A program made the translations under genes and the position numbers. From the NCBI GenBank assembly GCA_937915285.1, contig CALDNG010000229.1, positions 1 through 13,202 on the forward strand: 13,202 bases of DNA. Direction: 5' to 3'. Shown here piece after piece: positions 1 through 6,876 of this stretch; within the stretch, counting starts at the first letter, position 1, and every line of letters starts with the position of its first letter. The notes under the pieces are model-generated. The model saw only the letters and a list, made by a program, of their open reading frames with translations. It made no database searches and had not been told where the DNA came from. The stretch comes from an uncultured Desulfomonile sp. GTDB taxonomy: Bacteria > Desulfobacterota > Desulfomonilia > Desulfomonilales > Desulfomonilaceae.

Positions 1-1446
1 GCTTAGAATCAGTTTCTCAATCTTTTCACTCTCAGTGAGTTTTTTCTGGGCTGATTTCTTATGCGGACCCGATGAACTCGCAGGTTGCCTGATTTCATCT
101 TCCGAGATCCAGGGGATTGATTCAAAGACGAGCAAGCTGTTCTTGGCTACTAGTTGATTCTCAGTTTTGGCTGCGGAACGGGTAAATTTGAGGAAATCAG
201 CCGATGGGATCATGGTTATGACCCTGTCTTGTCCGAACGGCCTGTCTTCGGCGTCAAGCAGGGCTGAAAAGGGTAAGTACCATAGAGAGCGATCCGGTAT
301 TATAAAAATGACGTTTTTTTCTGGTGGAGGCGCTGGAAGCCTTCCGAGTAATGACCGATAGACGCGCCGACAAGGTTCTTTCCATGCATGTCCCATAAAT
401 GACGCTTCACTTCCGATCATGAATTCCCGAAGTCGTTCCTGCAGAAGGAATATTCCTTTTTCCAGCTCGTGCCGATTGAACGGGATCTGGAAATAAGTGT
501 TCTCATCGTTGGTCAGCATGCCTACCAACATTCTGTCCGAGAACAAGTTGAAATCCATCACCAATTCGTTTGGCGCAATGTATTCCCTCCTGATTTCAGC
601 TAGCGAAATGGGTAAGCTCTTACGTAAAAACGAATACTTGGGTGATTTTTTCTGAATTAACTGTCTGATGTCGATAAGGTTTGTCTTAATGGACTCTTCT
701 GCTTTCCTGTTGGAGGCAGACTGAAAGGATTTCTGGATTTCATTAAGTTCGATCAGTAAATCAGATTCCTGTTTCAGGAGTTCTGGAGGCACATCGTAAG
801 GCTCAATGGCTCCGGCCTTTTTCAGGGTGAGGTTCCGTCTGGCAAGCCTCCTCTTTTCCATCAGGTGAAAAATGAGCCCGGTGTCTTCTTCCCTGATTTC
901 AGAATTTAGAGGTCCAAGGACTCGAATAACCATCTCCTCGAATACGGGATAACGAACCTCCAACTCCCTCAGTGAAGGGCTACCGTACGGAAGGTCATCA
1001 AGGATGGATTCAAAATTGTCTATTGCATTCCTGTATTCCAGGATAGAGTTCTCTTTTTCGCCGCCGAGGTAAAGTTTACGCGCCTGTTTTACCTGTCTGT
1101 CGAACTTTTCGAGTTGGCCTACCGGTTGTTCAGAAGGCTCTGTTGACTGTGGGTCGCTATCCCGGAACAGCCACTTGTATTTTCTCCTGGAATCTTCCTT
1201 AGTGACTGGATCACCCGATTTTCCACCGTCTGTAAACCCAGCCGGTTTTTCTTCCTCTCCAGCGCCACGCATGAGTGGATGGATGTCAGCGTCCCTGTCA
1301 TCCGATACCATTTCACTTGCACCGACCAGGGTGAGACATCCAGTAAACACTGTGAGTATCATTAGCATGAACAGGATGGTCGGGAACATCGTCCGGGCGG
1401 AACATTGTTTCCGGATGGGAGATTGAAAAAAGTTTCTAATTTTCAT
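1..1446 (-). CDS. CHAT-domain (caspase-like) predicted lipoprotein, 3' end outside window
   Basis: An uninterrupted minus-strand frame of 482 codons starts at ATG 1446 and leaves the window with no stop. GAGGG (1457-1453) lies 6 nt before the ATG. Residues 1-37 form a basic N-region, a hydrophobic stretch (about 21-34) and a lipobox-like VFTGC with Cys37, suggesting a lipid-anchored envelope protein. Phe at the -3 position is tolerated but not ideal. Residues about 40-110 are a charged, Pro/Gly-rich linker, and about 110-285 look helical, without clear TPRs. From about 270 the sequence follows the start of CHAT domains: a 'SPKYSFL...PISLAEI' segment, strand-rich 'NELVMDFNLFSDRMLVGML' (293-311), then the hallmark 'IIPDRSLWYLPFSALLD' (382-398). 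CHAT is a caspase/separase-like fold. Its His and Cys catalytic motifs would lie beyond the left edge, so peptidase activity cannot be judged. The gene is probably cotranscribed with the HD hydrolase 50 bp upstream. Confidence 0.8.
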   Translation of the reverse strand, partial: MKIRNFFQSPIRKQCSARTMFPTILFMLMILTVFTGCLTLVGASEMVSDDRDADIHPLMRGAGEEEKPAGFTDGGKSGDPVTKEDSRRKYKWLFRDSDPQSTEPSEQPVGQLEKFDRQVKQARKLYLGGEKENSILEYRNAIDNFESILDDLPYGSPSLRELEVRYPVFEEMVIRVLGPLNSEIREEDTGLIFHLMEKRRLARRNLTLKKAGAIEPYDVPPELLKQESDLLIELNEIQKSFQSASNRKAEESIKTNLIDIRQLIQKKSPKYSFLRKSLPISLAEIRREYIAPNELVMDFNLFSDRMLVGMLTNDENTYFQIPFNRHELEKGIFLLQERLREFMIGSEASFMGHAWKEPCRRVYRSLLGRLPAPPPEKNVIFIIPDRSLWYLPFSALLDAEDRPFGQDRVITMIPSADFLKFTRSAAKTENQLVAKNSLLVFESIPWISEDEIRQPASSSGPHKKSAQKKLTESEKIEKLILS

Positions 1447-1496
1447 GGCCGGCCCTCATGAAGTTATCTTGTCCAGCAGGTGGATGAACGGCTTTG

Positions 1497-2105
1497 TCAT
1501 TTTTCGCTGGCATCCTCTCTGCCCGCGTTAACCCACCAGTCGTCGTCCTTCTCCTTGAACCACCATCCCGAGAAATCAGTATTTAAAATGCTCCTTGCCA
1601 GCCTTCTGCCATCGTCGGTGCGTAACCTCTTGACCGCCGCCGAAATCCATTCACTGGCGTATCTGTTACCCAGGTCACCTAGTTCCTTGAGTTCCAGAAT
1701 CATTTCAAGCTGATCAGCGTCATTGGCGTAGAGCGACTCAACTGTGCGCCTCTCATTGAACTCGCGAGTCAAGTTTCTGATTTCCTCCCCAAAAGGCAAC
1801 CCGGCCGTCATGTCATTTACTGCGGATTCCTCGTCGGCAGTGACGTATCTCTTGTTGACATAGTTCAAGTCTCCGGTTCGAGCCTCCACCAGGTCATGAA
1901 ACAGACACATGAGCGCAACCCGATCAGTTGAGATAGCGCCATTCATCTTGGCCAGTGTATATCCAATGACTGCGCATCTGAGGCTATGCTCCGCAACCGT
2001 CTCACCGCCTGAACCGAGGAATTGAAATCCCGAACGAGGGGTCCTTTTGAGCATTCCAACTTCAAACAGGAAATCAGCTATCGGTTTGAGTTCCAACTCT
2101 TTCAC
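1497..2105 (-). CDS. HD-domain phosphohydrolase, YfbR/HDDC2-like (putative 5'-deoxynucleotidase)
   Basis: A 202-residue single-domain protein with the ordered metal ligands of the HD superfamily: His40 in 'ETVAEHS', the His70-Asp71 doublet in 'LFHDLVEARTGDL' (with Glu74), and Asp131 in 'NDADQLE'. This layout and length match the YfbR/HDDC2 group, whose characterised members dephosphorylate deoxynucleoside 5'-monophosphates; the substrate here is inferred from family only. No signal peptide is seen, so it is probably cytoplasmic. The C-terminus is Trp-, Asp- and Lys-rich. The start is uncertain. The GTG at 2105 is the outer bound used here and has GAGAAG directly abutting it. A TTG at 2096 (codon 4) has a near-consensus AGAAGGTGA (2110-2102) 5 nt upstream, so a 199-residue product is quite possible. 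The gene is followed on the same strand by the CHAT lipoprotein and is divergent from the methyltransferase. Confidence 0.82.
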   Translation of the reverse strand: MKELELKPIADFLFEVGMLKRTPRSGFQFLGSGGETVAEHSLRCAVIGYTLAKMNGAISTDRVALMCLFHDLVEARTGDLNYVNKRYVTADEESAVNDMTAGLPFGEEIRNLTREFNERRTVESLYANDADQLEMILELKELGDLGNRYASEWISAAVKRLRTDDGRRLARSILNTDFSGWWFKEKDDDWWVNAGREDASEK

Positions 2106-2383
2106 CTTCTCAAAGATTCTCAGAATTCGCCGTATGTAGCATGATCGGCTGCAGTTATCAAGAAACTCTTGATTTAAGCTCCCGGTCGCCCAGCTCAGAA
2201 AGCTCTTAAAAGTTTAAATTTTTCGCGATTCTGGTATAGGTGTTTGGGCAGGTTGAGGCTGTGTTGCGAAGTGTGGTAACCATACCGGTGCTGTATACTG
2301 CTTGAGATCAGGAATAGGAAAAACAGCCGCCAGAGACCGGGAGCCTTTAACTGAATTTGGCCTTCAATTGAAACAAGATCAGA
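2106..2383. other. Divergent intergenic region between HD hydrolase and methyltransferase
   Basis: This 278-bp stretch holds no convincing gene. It should contain promoters for both flanking transcription units. A TATACT hexamer on the plus strand (2294-2299) resembles a -10 box, but the sequence 17 nt upstream (GTGTGG) is a poor -35. AGCTC occurs three times within 2177-2205 beside an AT-rich run (2206-2224). The clearest element is the inverted repeat at 2157-2173, listed separately. Confidence 0.5.
2157..2173. repeat. Perfect 17-nt inverted repeat, operator-like
   Basis: ATCAAGA, spacer AAC, TCTTGAT: perfect 7-nt arms around a 3-nt centre, 52 bp upstream of the HD-hydrolase GTG and 217 bp before the methyltransferase ATG. 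It is AT-rich and has no following T-run, so it looks more like a dimeric regulator site than a terminator. That function is inference. Confidence 0.4.
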
Positions 2384-2389
2384 TTGTTA

Positions 2390-3220
2390 ATGAGACTGGT
2401 TGAAACTTCATGCGACATTTGTAAGTCTGATGACAGGACTGTCCTGTTTGTTAAGGAGGGGTTCGCCCACGTTCGCTGCCAACGGTGTGGACTTGTCTAT
2501 GTTACCCCGAGGTTGATAGATCATCTGGATGGTCAGATCCTTTCAGGAACGGCCGAGATGGGTGACGAATCCATCAGTGCCTCGCAGAAGAAGAGGCTGG
2601 CAAAAGAGTTAAACCGACTCGGAAAATTCAGGCGCACCAATCAGATTCTGGAGATTGGCCCTGGCAAGGGCTGGTTTCTGGAACAGGCGCAAAATATGGG
2701 GTGGGAAACCTGGGCCGTGGAGGTAAACGCCAAAGCGATTGCCCGGCTGCATTCCTCAGGAATTAAGCACGTCCTGGATCAGCCTGCCGAATCATTTAAT
2801 GCGCCTGCCGGAATTTTTGACATTGTCAGGATTTGGGACGTTATTGAACACCTTCAGTCACCCCGGCGAGCCTTAAATCTGGCCTTCCAGTCTCTGAGAG
2901 AAGGTGGGATCATAAGATTGTCCACCACCAATTTCGCCTCCCTTTCGAGAATGATAAACGGTCCGGAATGGGTCTATCTTAACGGGGCCGACCATATCGT
3001 TCTTTTTGAGCCAGAGACTATTGCCAGACTTCTTGAAGACTTGGGCTTCTCAACAGTGGAGATAAAAACAAGATCATTCAACCTCCGGAAGAAACTGTAT
3101 CACCCGGAAAGAGAAATGACTGGAACACCCTATGTGCTCAAACCGTTCCGAAAACTCATTGATGAATTGATCCGATTCTCCAGGTATGGACATCAGATGA
3201 TCGTGGAAGCAATTAAATAA
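2390..3220 (+). CDS. Class I SAM-dependent methyltransferase with N-terminal CxxC/CxxC zinc-binding motif
   Basis: The product has 276 residues from ATG 2390; an in-frame TTG at 2384 would add two. Neither start has a good Shine-Dalgarno sequence. The N-terminus carries C8-x2-C11 and C30-x2-C33 followed by 'GLVYVTPR', the small metal-binding lead seen in many sugar, lipid and natural-product C-methyltransferases. Then come the Rossmann motif I 'ILEIGPGKG' (86-94), an acidic strand end 'WAVEVN' and 'WDVIEHL' (149-155) typical of the Methyltransf_11/23 group. A late 'DHIVLFEPETIARLLEDLGF' segment (about 195-215) is also typical of this group. The substrate is unknown; homologues often act in polysaccharide or O-antigen synthesis. 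The gene stands alone, divergent from the HD hydrolase and 228 bp before argB, with no sign that it belongs to the arginine pathway. Confidence 0.85.
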   Translation: MRLVETSCDICKSDDRTVLFVKEGFAHVRCQRCGLVYVTPRLIDHLDGQILSGTAEMGDESISASQKKRLAKELNRLGKFRRTNQILEIGPGKGWFLEQAQNMGWETWAVEVNAKAIARLHSSGIKHVLDQPAESFNAPAGIFDIVRIWDVIEHLQSPRRALNLAFQSLREGGIIRLSTTNFASLSRMINGPEWVYLNGADHIVLFEPETIARLLEDLGFSTVEIKTRSFNLRKKLYHPEREMTGTPYVLKPFRKLIDELIRFSRYGHQMIVEAIK

Positions 3221-3322
3221 TCATAGAAAACGACCATTTCAGAGGTGTTTAAGGGTGGGTTCCCTGGATTCCCGATCTGCGCTGGTTCCAGACGCCGAAT
3301 CACGTTTAATCGGAAATAAATA

Positions 3323-3351
3323 TTGGATTTTTTTTAGGGTTATGTGATAAA
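3323..3351 (+). promoter_or_regulatory. Candidate sigma-70-type promoter for argB
   Basis: TTGGAT (3323-3328) and GATAAA (3346-3351) are separated by 17 nt, and the -10 is preceded by TGT as in an extended -10. The match is moderate (3/6 and 4/6). It sits about 100 bp upstream of argB in the 228-bp gap after the methyltransferase. No recognisable ArgR box was found by eye. Confidence 0.25.
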
Positions 3352-3448
3352 CTAAAACTTTTGACACGTGATACACAGCGCTTTTCCCTTTAATCCGCCA
3401 GGAATTGGATCGGATAGAAAAAACACAAGCTTGGGGTGACAGTCAAAA

Positions 3449-4357
3449 ATGTTTACCGGGTCTGAAGAACTAGGAGCTACTCCGGCGCTCCGTGCGCGAA
3501 TCCTCGTTGAAGCGCTGCCGTACATACGAAATTTTCGTGGCAAAAGGGTTCTGATAAAGTACGGTGGTAGCGCAATGTTAAACCAGGATCTCAAGCGCGA
3601 TTTCGCTGAGGATATTGCGCTGCTAGGTTTCATTGGAGTGAAGCCAATTATTGTTCACGGCGGAGGTCCCCAAATTGGTGAACTGCTGAAAAAAATTGGC
3701 AAAGAGAGCCGATTCGTCAAGGGGTTACGTGTCACTGACGAGGAGACCATGGATGTGGTTGAGATGGTTTTGGTAGCCAAAGTGAACAAGGATGTAGTGT
3801 CATTGATAAATTTCTATGGCGGCAAGGCTGTCGGCTTGTCCGGACGCGACGGTAAGCTGATAAGGGCGAAGAAGGCCCAACCTGCAAGACTTGCAGGAAC
3901 CGATGAGGATCTCGGGCTCGTGGGCGATGTAGAGAGAATCAACCCTGGGGTTATTTCAGCGCTGGAGGATCAGGGTTTCATTCCTGTTGTGGCCCCAGTC
4001 GGCGCAGGGCCTCAGGAAAAGCCTTACAACATAAACGCTGATACGGCTGCAGGAGCCTTGGCTGCGGCGTTGTCTGCCGAAAAGTTTATTCTTTTGACGG
4101 ACGTCCAAGGCGTGATCGACAAGGAAAATGAACTGGTATCCAGTCTGACAGAAGAGCAGGCTGAAGCAATGATCAGGAACGGCGAAATATCCGGCGGAAT
4201 GATTCCAAAGGTCAGGTCCTGTCTCAATGCCATTAGGGGAGGGGTTCCAAAGGCTCATATCATTGACGGACGTGTCCCACATGCTCTGTTGTTGGAAATA
4301 CTCACGGATGAAGGCATCGGCACGGAAATAGTCCGCGACAAGGCCCCCGGATTGTGA
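3449..4357 (+). CDS. argB: Acetylglutamate kinase
   Basis: Phosphorylates N-acetyl-L-glutamate with ATP, the second step of arginine synthesis, in the cytoplasm. The 302 residues contain the amino-acid-kinase motifs in order: Lys37-Tyr-Gly-Gly-Ser (phosphate binding), 'VHGGGPQI' (69-76, acetylglutamate loop), 'GLSGRDG', 'NINADTAAGALA', 'LLTDVQGV' and 'GGMIPKV' (catalytic Lys). The length, an N-terminal helical extension before the kinase core (about 1-28) and the C-terminal 'LLEILTDEGIGTEIV' resemble the hexameric, arginine-inhibited NAGKs of about 300 residues rather than the 258-residue E. coli enzyme. Feedback inhibition by arginine is therefore likely, but inferred. GGGGTGA (3433-3439) lies 9 nt before ATG 3449. 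The gene is first in the arg cluster, with 240 bp to argD. Confidence 0.97.
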   Translation: MFTGSEELGATPALRARILVEALPYIRNFRGKRVLIKYGGSAMLNQDLKRDFAEDIALLGFIGVKPIIVHGGGPQIGELLKKIGKESRFVKGLRVTDEETMDVVEMVLVAKVNKDVVSLINFYGGKAVGLSGRDGKLIRAKKAQPARLAGTDEDLGLVGDVERINPGVISALEDQGFIPVVAPVGAGPQEKPYNINADTAAGALAAALSAEKFILLTDVQGVIDKENELVSSLTEEQAEAMIRNGEISGGMIPKVRSCLNAIRGGVPKAHIIDGRVPHALLLEILTDEGIGTEIVRDKAPGL

Positions 4358-4457
4358 AATCAGATTCATTGAATTCGTTTTCACTGAAATGAGTAATACT
4401 GGCAGCGACTAAAAAGAATGGCGTTTCAGAAAAAAGTCCTTAATGATTGACCACTTG

Positions 4458-4472
4458 CCAAGCCGGGCTTGG
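4458..4472. repeat. Inverted repeat in the argB-argD gap
   Basis: CCAAGC-CGG-GCTTGG is a perfect 6-bp stem with a 3-nt loop. No T-run follows, so it is a poor intrinsic terminator. It covers the place where the -35 element would lie relative to the TATAAT at 4488-4493, which makes an operator one reading. Confidence 0.4.
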
Positions 4473-4487
4473 TTGCTGCAGTAGTCG

Positions 4488-4493
4488 TATAAT
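4488..4493 (+). promoter_or_regulatory. Consensus TATAAT -10 box, possible argD promoter
   Basis: A perfect -10 hexamer 105 bp upstream of the argD ATG. The corresponding -35 position (about 4465-4470, GGGCTT) is weak and lies in the inverted repeat 4458-4472, so the promoter, if real, may need an activator or be blocked by a repressor. A second inverted repeat (GGCCT 4508-4512 / AGGCC 4526-4530) would fall in the transcribed leader. Confidence 0.3.
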
Positions 4494-4597
4494 TGTCGAT
4501 ATGGTATGGCCTGGGAATTGGCGGAAGGCCGACAGAATTTTCAATTACTGCCAACAAGAATTGACAAACTATTAACAATAAAGATCAGGAGAAAGCT

Positions 4598-5806
4598 ATG
4601 TCGGAATCAAAAGAGTTTATTTCCCTCAATCAGGAATGTGTTTTTAATACTTATGGACGTTTACCAATAATGCTTGTTGAGGGCAACGGAGTCCGGGTTA
4701 CCGACAGTTGTGGAAAATCATATCTCGATTTCGTTGCCGGTATAGCGGCATGTCCTTTGGGGCATGGCCATCAGGGGCTTGCGGAAGCGATTTACAAGCA
4801 GGCGAAAAAACTCATTCATGTCTCCAATCTGTTCCATATTCAGCCACAAATCGAATTGGCCAGAATTCTGACCGGTAATTCATTTGCGGACAAGGTGTTT
4901 TTCTGTAATTCCGGGGCTGAGGCTAATGAAGGAGCTATCAAGCTTGCCAGGAAATTCTTCCACGATCGCGGAGAAAAGAACCGGTATCACGTGATAACGA
5001 TGGAGAACTCATTTCATGGCAGAACCCTGGCCACTTTGGCGGCGACAGGCCAAACGAAATACCGGCTGGGCTTTGAACCCGCTGTGGAAGGATTCTCGCA
5101 TGTTCCATTCGGGGATTTGAACGCTTTAAGTCAAGCTATGAATCCATCTGTTGCAGCGGTGCTGATTGAGCCGATTCAGGGTGAGGGTGGAGTCCGAATG
5201 CCTCCTGAGGGATACCTTCAGGAAGTGAGGGCTATATGTGACCAGGCTGGGGCGCTTCTAATGTTTGATGAAGTCCAGACAGGAATGGGGCGAACCGGCA
5301 AACTCTTTGCCTATGAAAATTTTGGAATAACACCGGATGTGATGACACTGGCAAAGGGTATAGCAGGTGGTTTTCCAATGGGGGCATTGTTGGCAACTGA
5401 TAGGGTAGCCAGTTCTTTCAGCCCGGGAAACCACGCTTCCACTTTTGGCGGTAATCCACTGGCATGCGCCGCAGGATTATTCGTCATTCAGGAAATCCTT
5501 TCTGACGGATTCTTGTCCCATGTTCTTGAAATAGGAGATTACCTGACTTCAAAACTCGTCTAACTCAAGCTACGGCATACCCTGATAAAGGAAATACGAG
5601 GCCTGGGCCTTATTCAAGGGATAGAATTGTCAATTCCTGGCGGTGACATAGTTACGATGATAAGGGAGATGGGGGTATTAATTAATTGCACCTCAGACAA
5701 CGTGTTGAGATTTATTCCGCCTCTTGTAGTGACCAAAACGGAAATTGACGAGATGATCACGAAACTGGATAGCGCCCTTGACAAGGCAGGAGGCTGTTAC
5801 TCATGA
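4598..5806 (+). pseudogene. argD: Acetylornithine aminotransferase, interrupted by in-frame TAA at 5561-5563
   Basis: PLP-dependent class III aminotransferase converting N-acetylglutamate semialdehyde to N-acetylornithine. Some ArgD proteins also serve as succinyl-DAP aminotransferase. ATG 4598 has CAGGAG (4586-4591) 6 nt upstream. Visible motifs: 'NSGAEANEGAIK', 'FHGRTLA', Asp224 in 'LMFDEVQTGMGRTG', PLP-Lys253 in 'LAKGIAGGFPMGA' and 'STFGGNPLACAAG'. Codon 322 is TAA. The same frame then continues without another stop for 80 codons with standard ArgD C-terminal sequence ('IKEIRGLGLIQGIEL', 'NVLRFIPPLVVTKTEID') and ends at TGA 5804-5806, overlapping argF by ATGA. Full length would be 402 codons, normal for the family. 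The truncated 321-residue product lacks the C-terminal small domain, including the Arg of 'LRFIPPL' that binds substrate carboxylate in ornithine aminotransferases. It is therefore probably inactive, unless the TAA is a base-call error. Confidence 0.93.
5788..5793 (+). promoter_or_regulatory. argF ribosome binding site inside the argD tail
   Basis: A consensus AGGAGG lies 9 nt before argF ATG 5803, within the last codons of the argD frame. It fixes the argF start and would allow argF initiation even when ribosomes leave at the premature argD stop 240 nt upstream. Confidence 0.75.
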
Positions 5807-6699
5807 AAAAGACAAGACATTTTCTCAGCCTTGCTGATTATTCCTGCGACGAAATCATACAACTCATAGATCGTGCAGAAGAACTCAAAAAAGGTCTCAA
5901 AACAGGTCCGTCCCCGAGACCCCTTGAAGGAAAGAGTGTAGGCATAATCTTTGAAAAACCCTCCACAAGGACCAGGGTTTCATTTCATGTGGGTGTCCTT
6001 CAGTTAGGCGGTCACGCGATTCTCATGAATTCGAGGGATATTCAACTTGATCGTGGAGAGCCTGTCAGAGACACAGCCCGTGTATTGTCCAGGTACCTGG
6101 ACGCGATTGTGATAAGAACCTTTGGGCATGAGAACCTCGAAGAATTCGCAGAGTGGTCAACCATCCCTATAATCAACGGACTTTCGGATCTGTTGCACCC
6201 TTGCCAGATTTTGAGCGATCTGTTGACCGCTCGGGAGGCCGGCCTTGATATTTTTACAATGAACGCCGCCTGGATAGGCGATGGTAACAACGTGGCGAAT
6301 TCCTGGATAAACGCTGCCAGAAAAATTGGCTTCACGCTCAAACTGGCTTGTCCGCATGGCTATGATCCGGCCATTCCGCTGGATTCAAACAACCTCCTCC
6401 TGGTAAGGGACCCTCTGGAGGCTGCAACAGGGGCCAACCTCATATCGACCGACGTCTGGTCTTCAATGGGTCAGGAGTCAGAGTCATTGATTCGGAGTCA
6501 ACACTTCAAGGGTTATCAGCTGAACAGTGAGGTGATGTCCAGGGCGGCTGATCCCTGTTATGTTCTACATTGTCTGCCGGCTCACCGTGGAGAAGAAATC
6601 ACCGAAGACGTATTGGAGTCACCCCAGTCCCTGGTGTGGGAACAGGCCGAGAACCGTTTACATGTTCAGAAAGCCATCCTGGAATTTTTGATTGGCTGA
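5803..6699 (+). CDS. argF: Ornithine carbamoyltransferase
   Basis: Transfers the carbamoyl group from carbamoyl phosphate to ornithine to give citrulline. The 298 residues are slightly short but complete for the family. The carbamoyl-phosphate motif 'STRTR' (54-58), 'HPCQ' (132-135), the ornithine-specific SMG loop in 'DVWSSMGQE' (217-225) and the catalytic-Cys motif 'HCLPAHRG' (256-263) are all intact. The SMG loop and HCLP motif separate it from aspartate carbamoyltransferase. ATG 5803 overlaps the argD stop as ATGA, the usual arrangement for translational coupling. That coupling would be lost because of the premature argD stop. A gap of 177 bp separates it from argG. Confidence 0.97.
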   Translation: MKKTRHFLSLADYSCDEIIQLIDRAEELKKGLKTGPSPRPLEGKSVGIIFEKPSTRTRVSFHVGVLQLGGHAILMNSRDIQLDRGEPVRDTARVLSRYLDAIVIRTFGHENLEEFAEWSTIPIINGLSDLLHPCQILSDLLTAREAGLDIFTMNAAWIGDGNNVANSWINAARKIGFTLKLACPHGYDPAIPLDSNNLLLVRDPLEAATGANLISTDVWSSMGQESESLIRSQHFKGYQLNSEVMSRAADPCYVLHCLPAHRGEEITEDVLESPQSLVWEQAENRLHVQKAILEFLIG

Positions 6700-6776
6700 T
6701 CACTGAGTTTAACGGTCTACTGGGTGTGATGCCGTAAATGGTCTGGAGTCGGATAAAGGGTAATAGAGAAATTGAC

Positions 6777-6797
6777 GGGGCTAGCCGTTCCAGCCCC
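6777..6797. repeat. Hairpin-forming inverted repeat between argF and argG
   Basis: GGGGCT (6777-6782) pairs with AGCCCC (6792-6797) around a 9-nt loop. It is GC-rich but not followed by a T-run, so it is not a standard intrinsic terminator; an mRNA processing or stabilising stem is one possibility. The rest of the 177-bp gap shows no convincing gene or promoter. Confidence 0.35.
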
Positions 6798-6863
6798 ACC
6801 AAATACTTGATGTCAATCAGGGCAATTCAAATCCGGTGTATGGAATAACCGGCCTGATGAGCC

Positions 6864-6871
6864 TGAGGAGG
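6864..6871 (+). promoter_or_regulatory. Strong ribosome binding site deciding the TTG start of argG
   Basis: TGAGGAGG ends 5 nt before TTG 6877. No ATG or GTG start lies in frame nearby, so this near-perfect Shine-Dalgarno is what supports the rare TTG start. Confidence 0.8.
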
Positions 6872-6876
6872 ATAAA

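Noticed and set aside
1..2105. HD + CHAT as an anti-phage defence system
   Set aside because: The CHAT protein has a lipoprotein signal, and no nuclease, sensor, gasdermin or CRISPR component is nearby. The HD protein looks like a housekeeping nucleotidase.
3290..3340. Rho-independent terminator after the methyltransferase
   Set aside because: There is an 8-T run near 3328-3335, but only a 4-bp stem (CCGA/TCGG) can be drawn, and too far upstream of it.
3361..3366. TTGACA as -35 for argB
   Set aside because: No -10-like hexamer at 16-18 nt; the only AT-rich hexamer (TTTAAT) is 22 nt away.
3956..4384. 142-codon minus-strand frame over argB
   Set aside because: Shadow of argB with no recognisable domain; argB motifs on the plus strand are unambiguous.
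4561..4566. TTGACA as -35 of an argD promoter
   Set aside because: The matching -10 would fall on the argD ribosome binding site (about 4584-4589) and has no TATAAT likeness.
4501..4575. 24-codon frame (MVWPGNWRK...) upstream of argD as a leader peptide
   Set aside because: No ribosome binding site, only two separated Arg codons, and no terminator/antiterminator pair visible.
5561..5563. Genetic-code reassignment or programmed readthrough of TAA
   Set aside because: Other genes in the window end normally with TAA (dapA, methyltransferase), TAG and TGA, and no readthrough context or structure follows the TAA.
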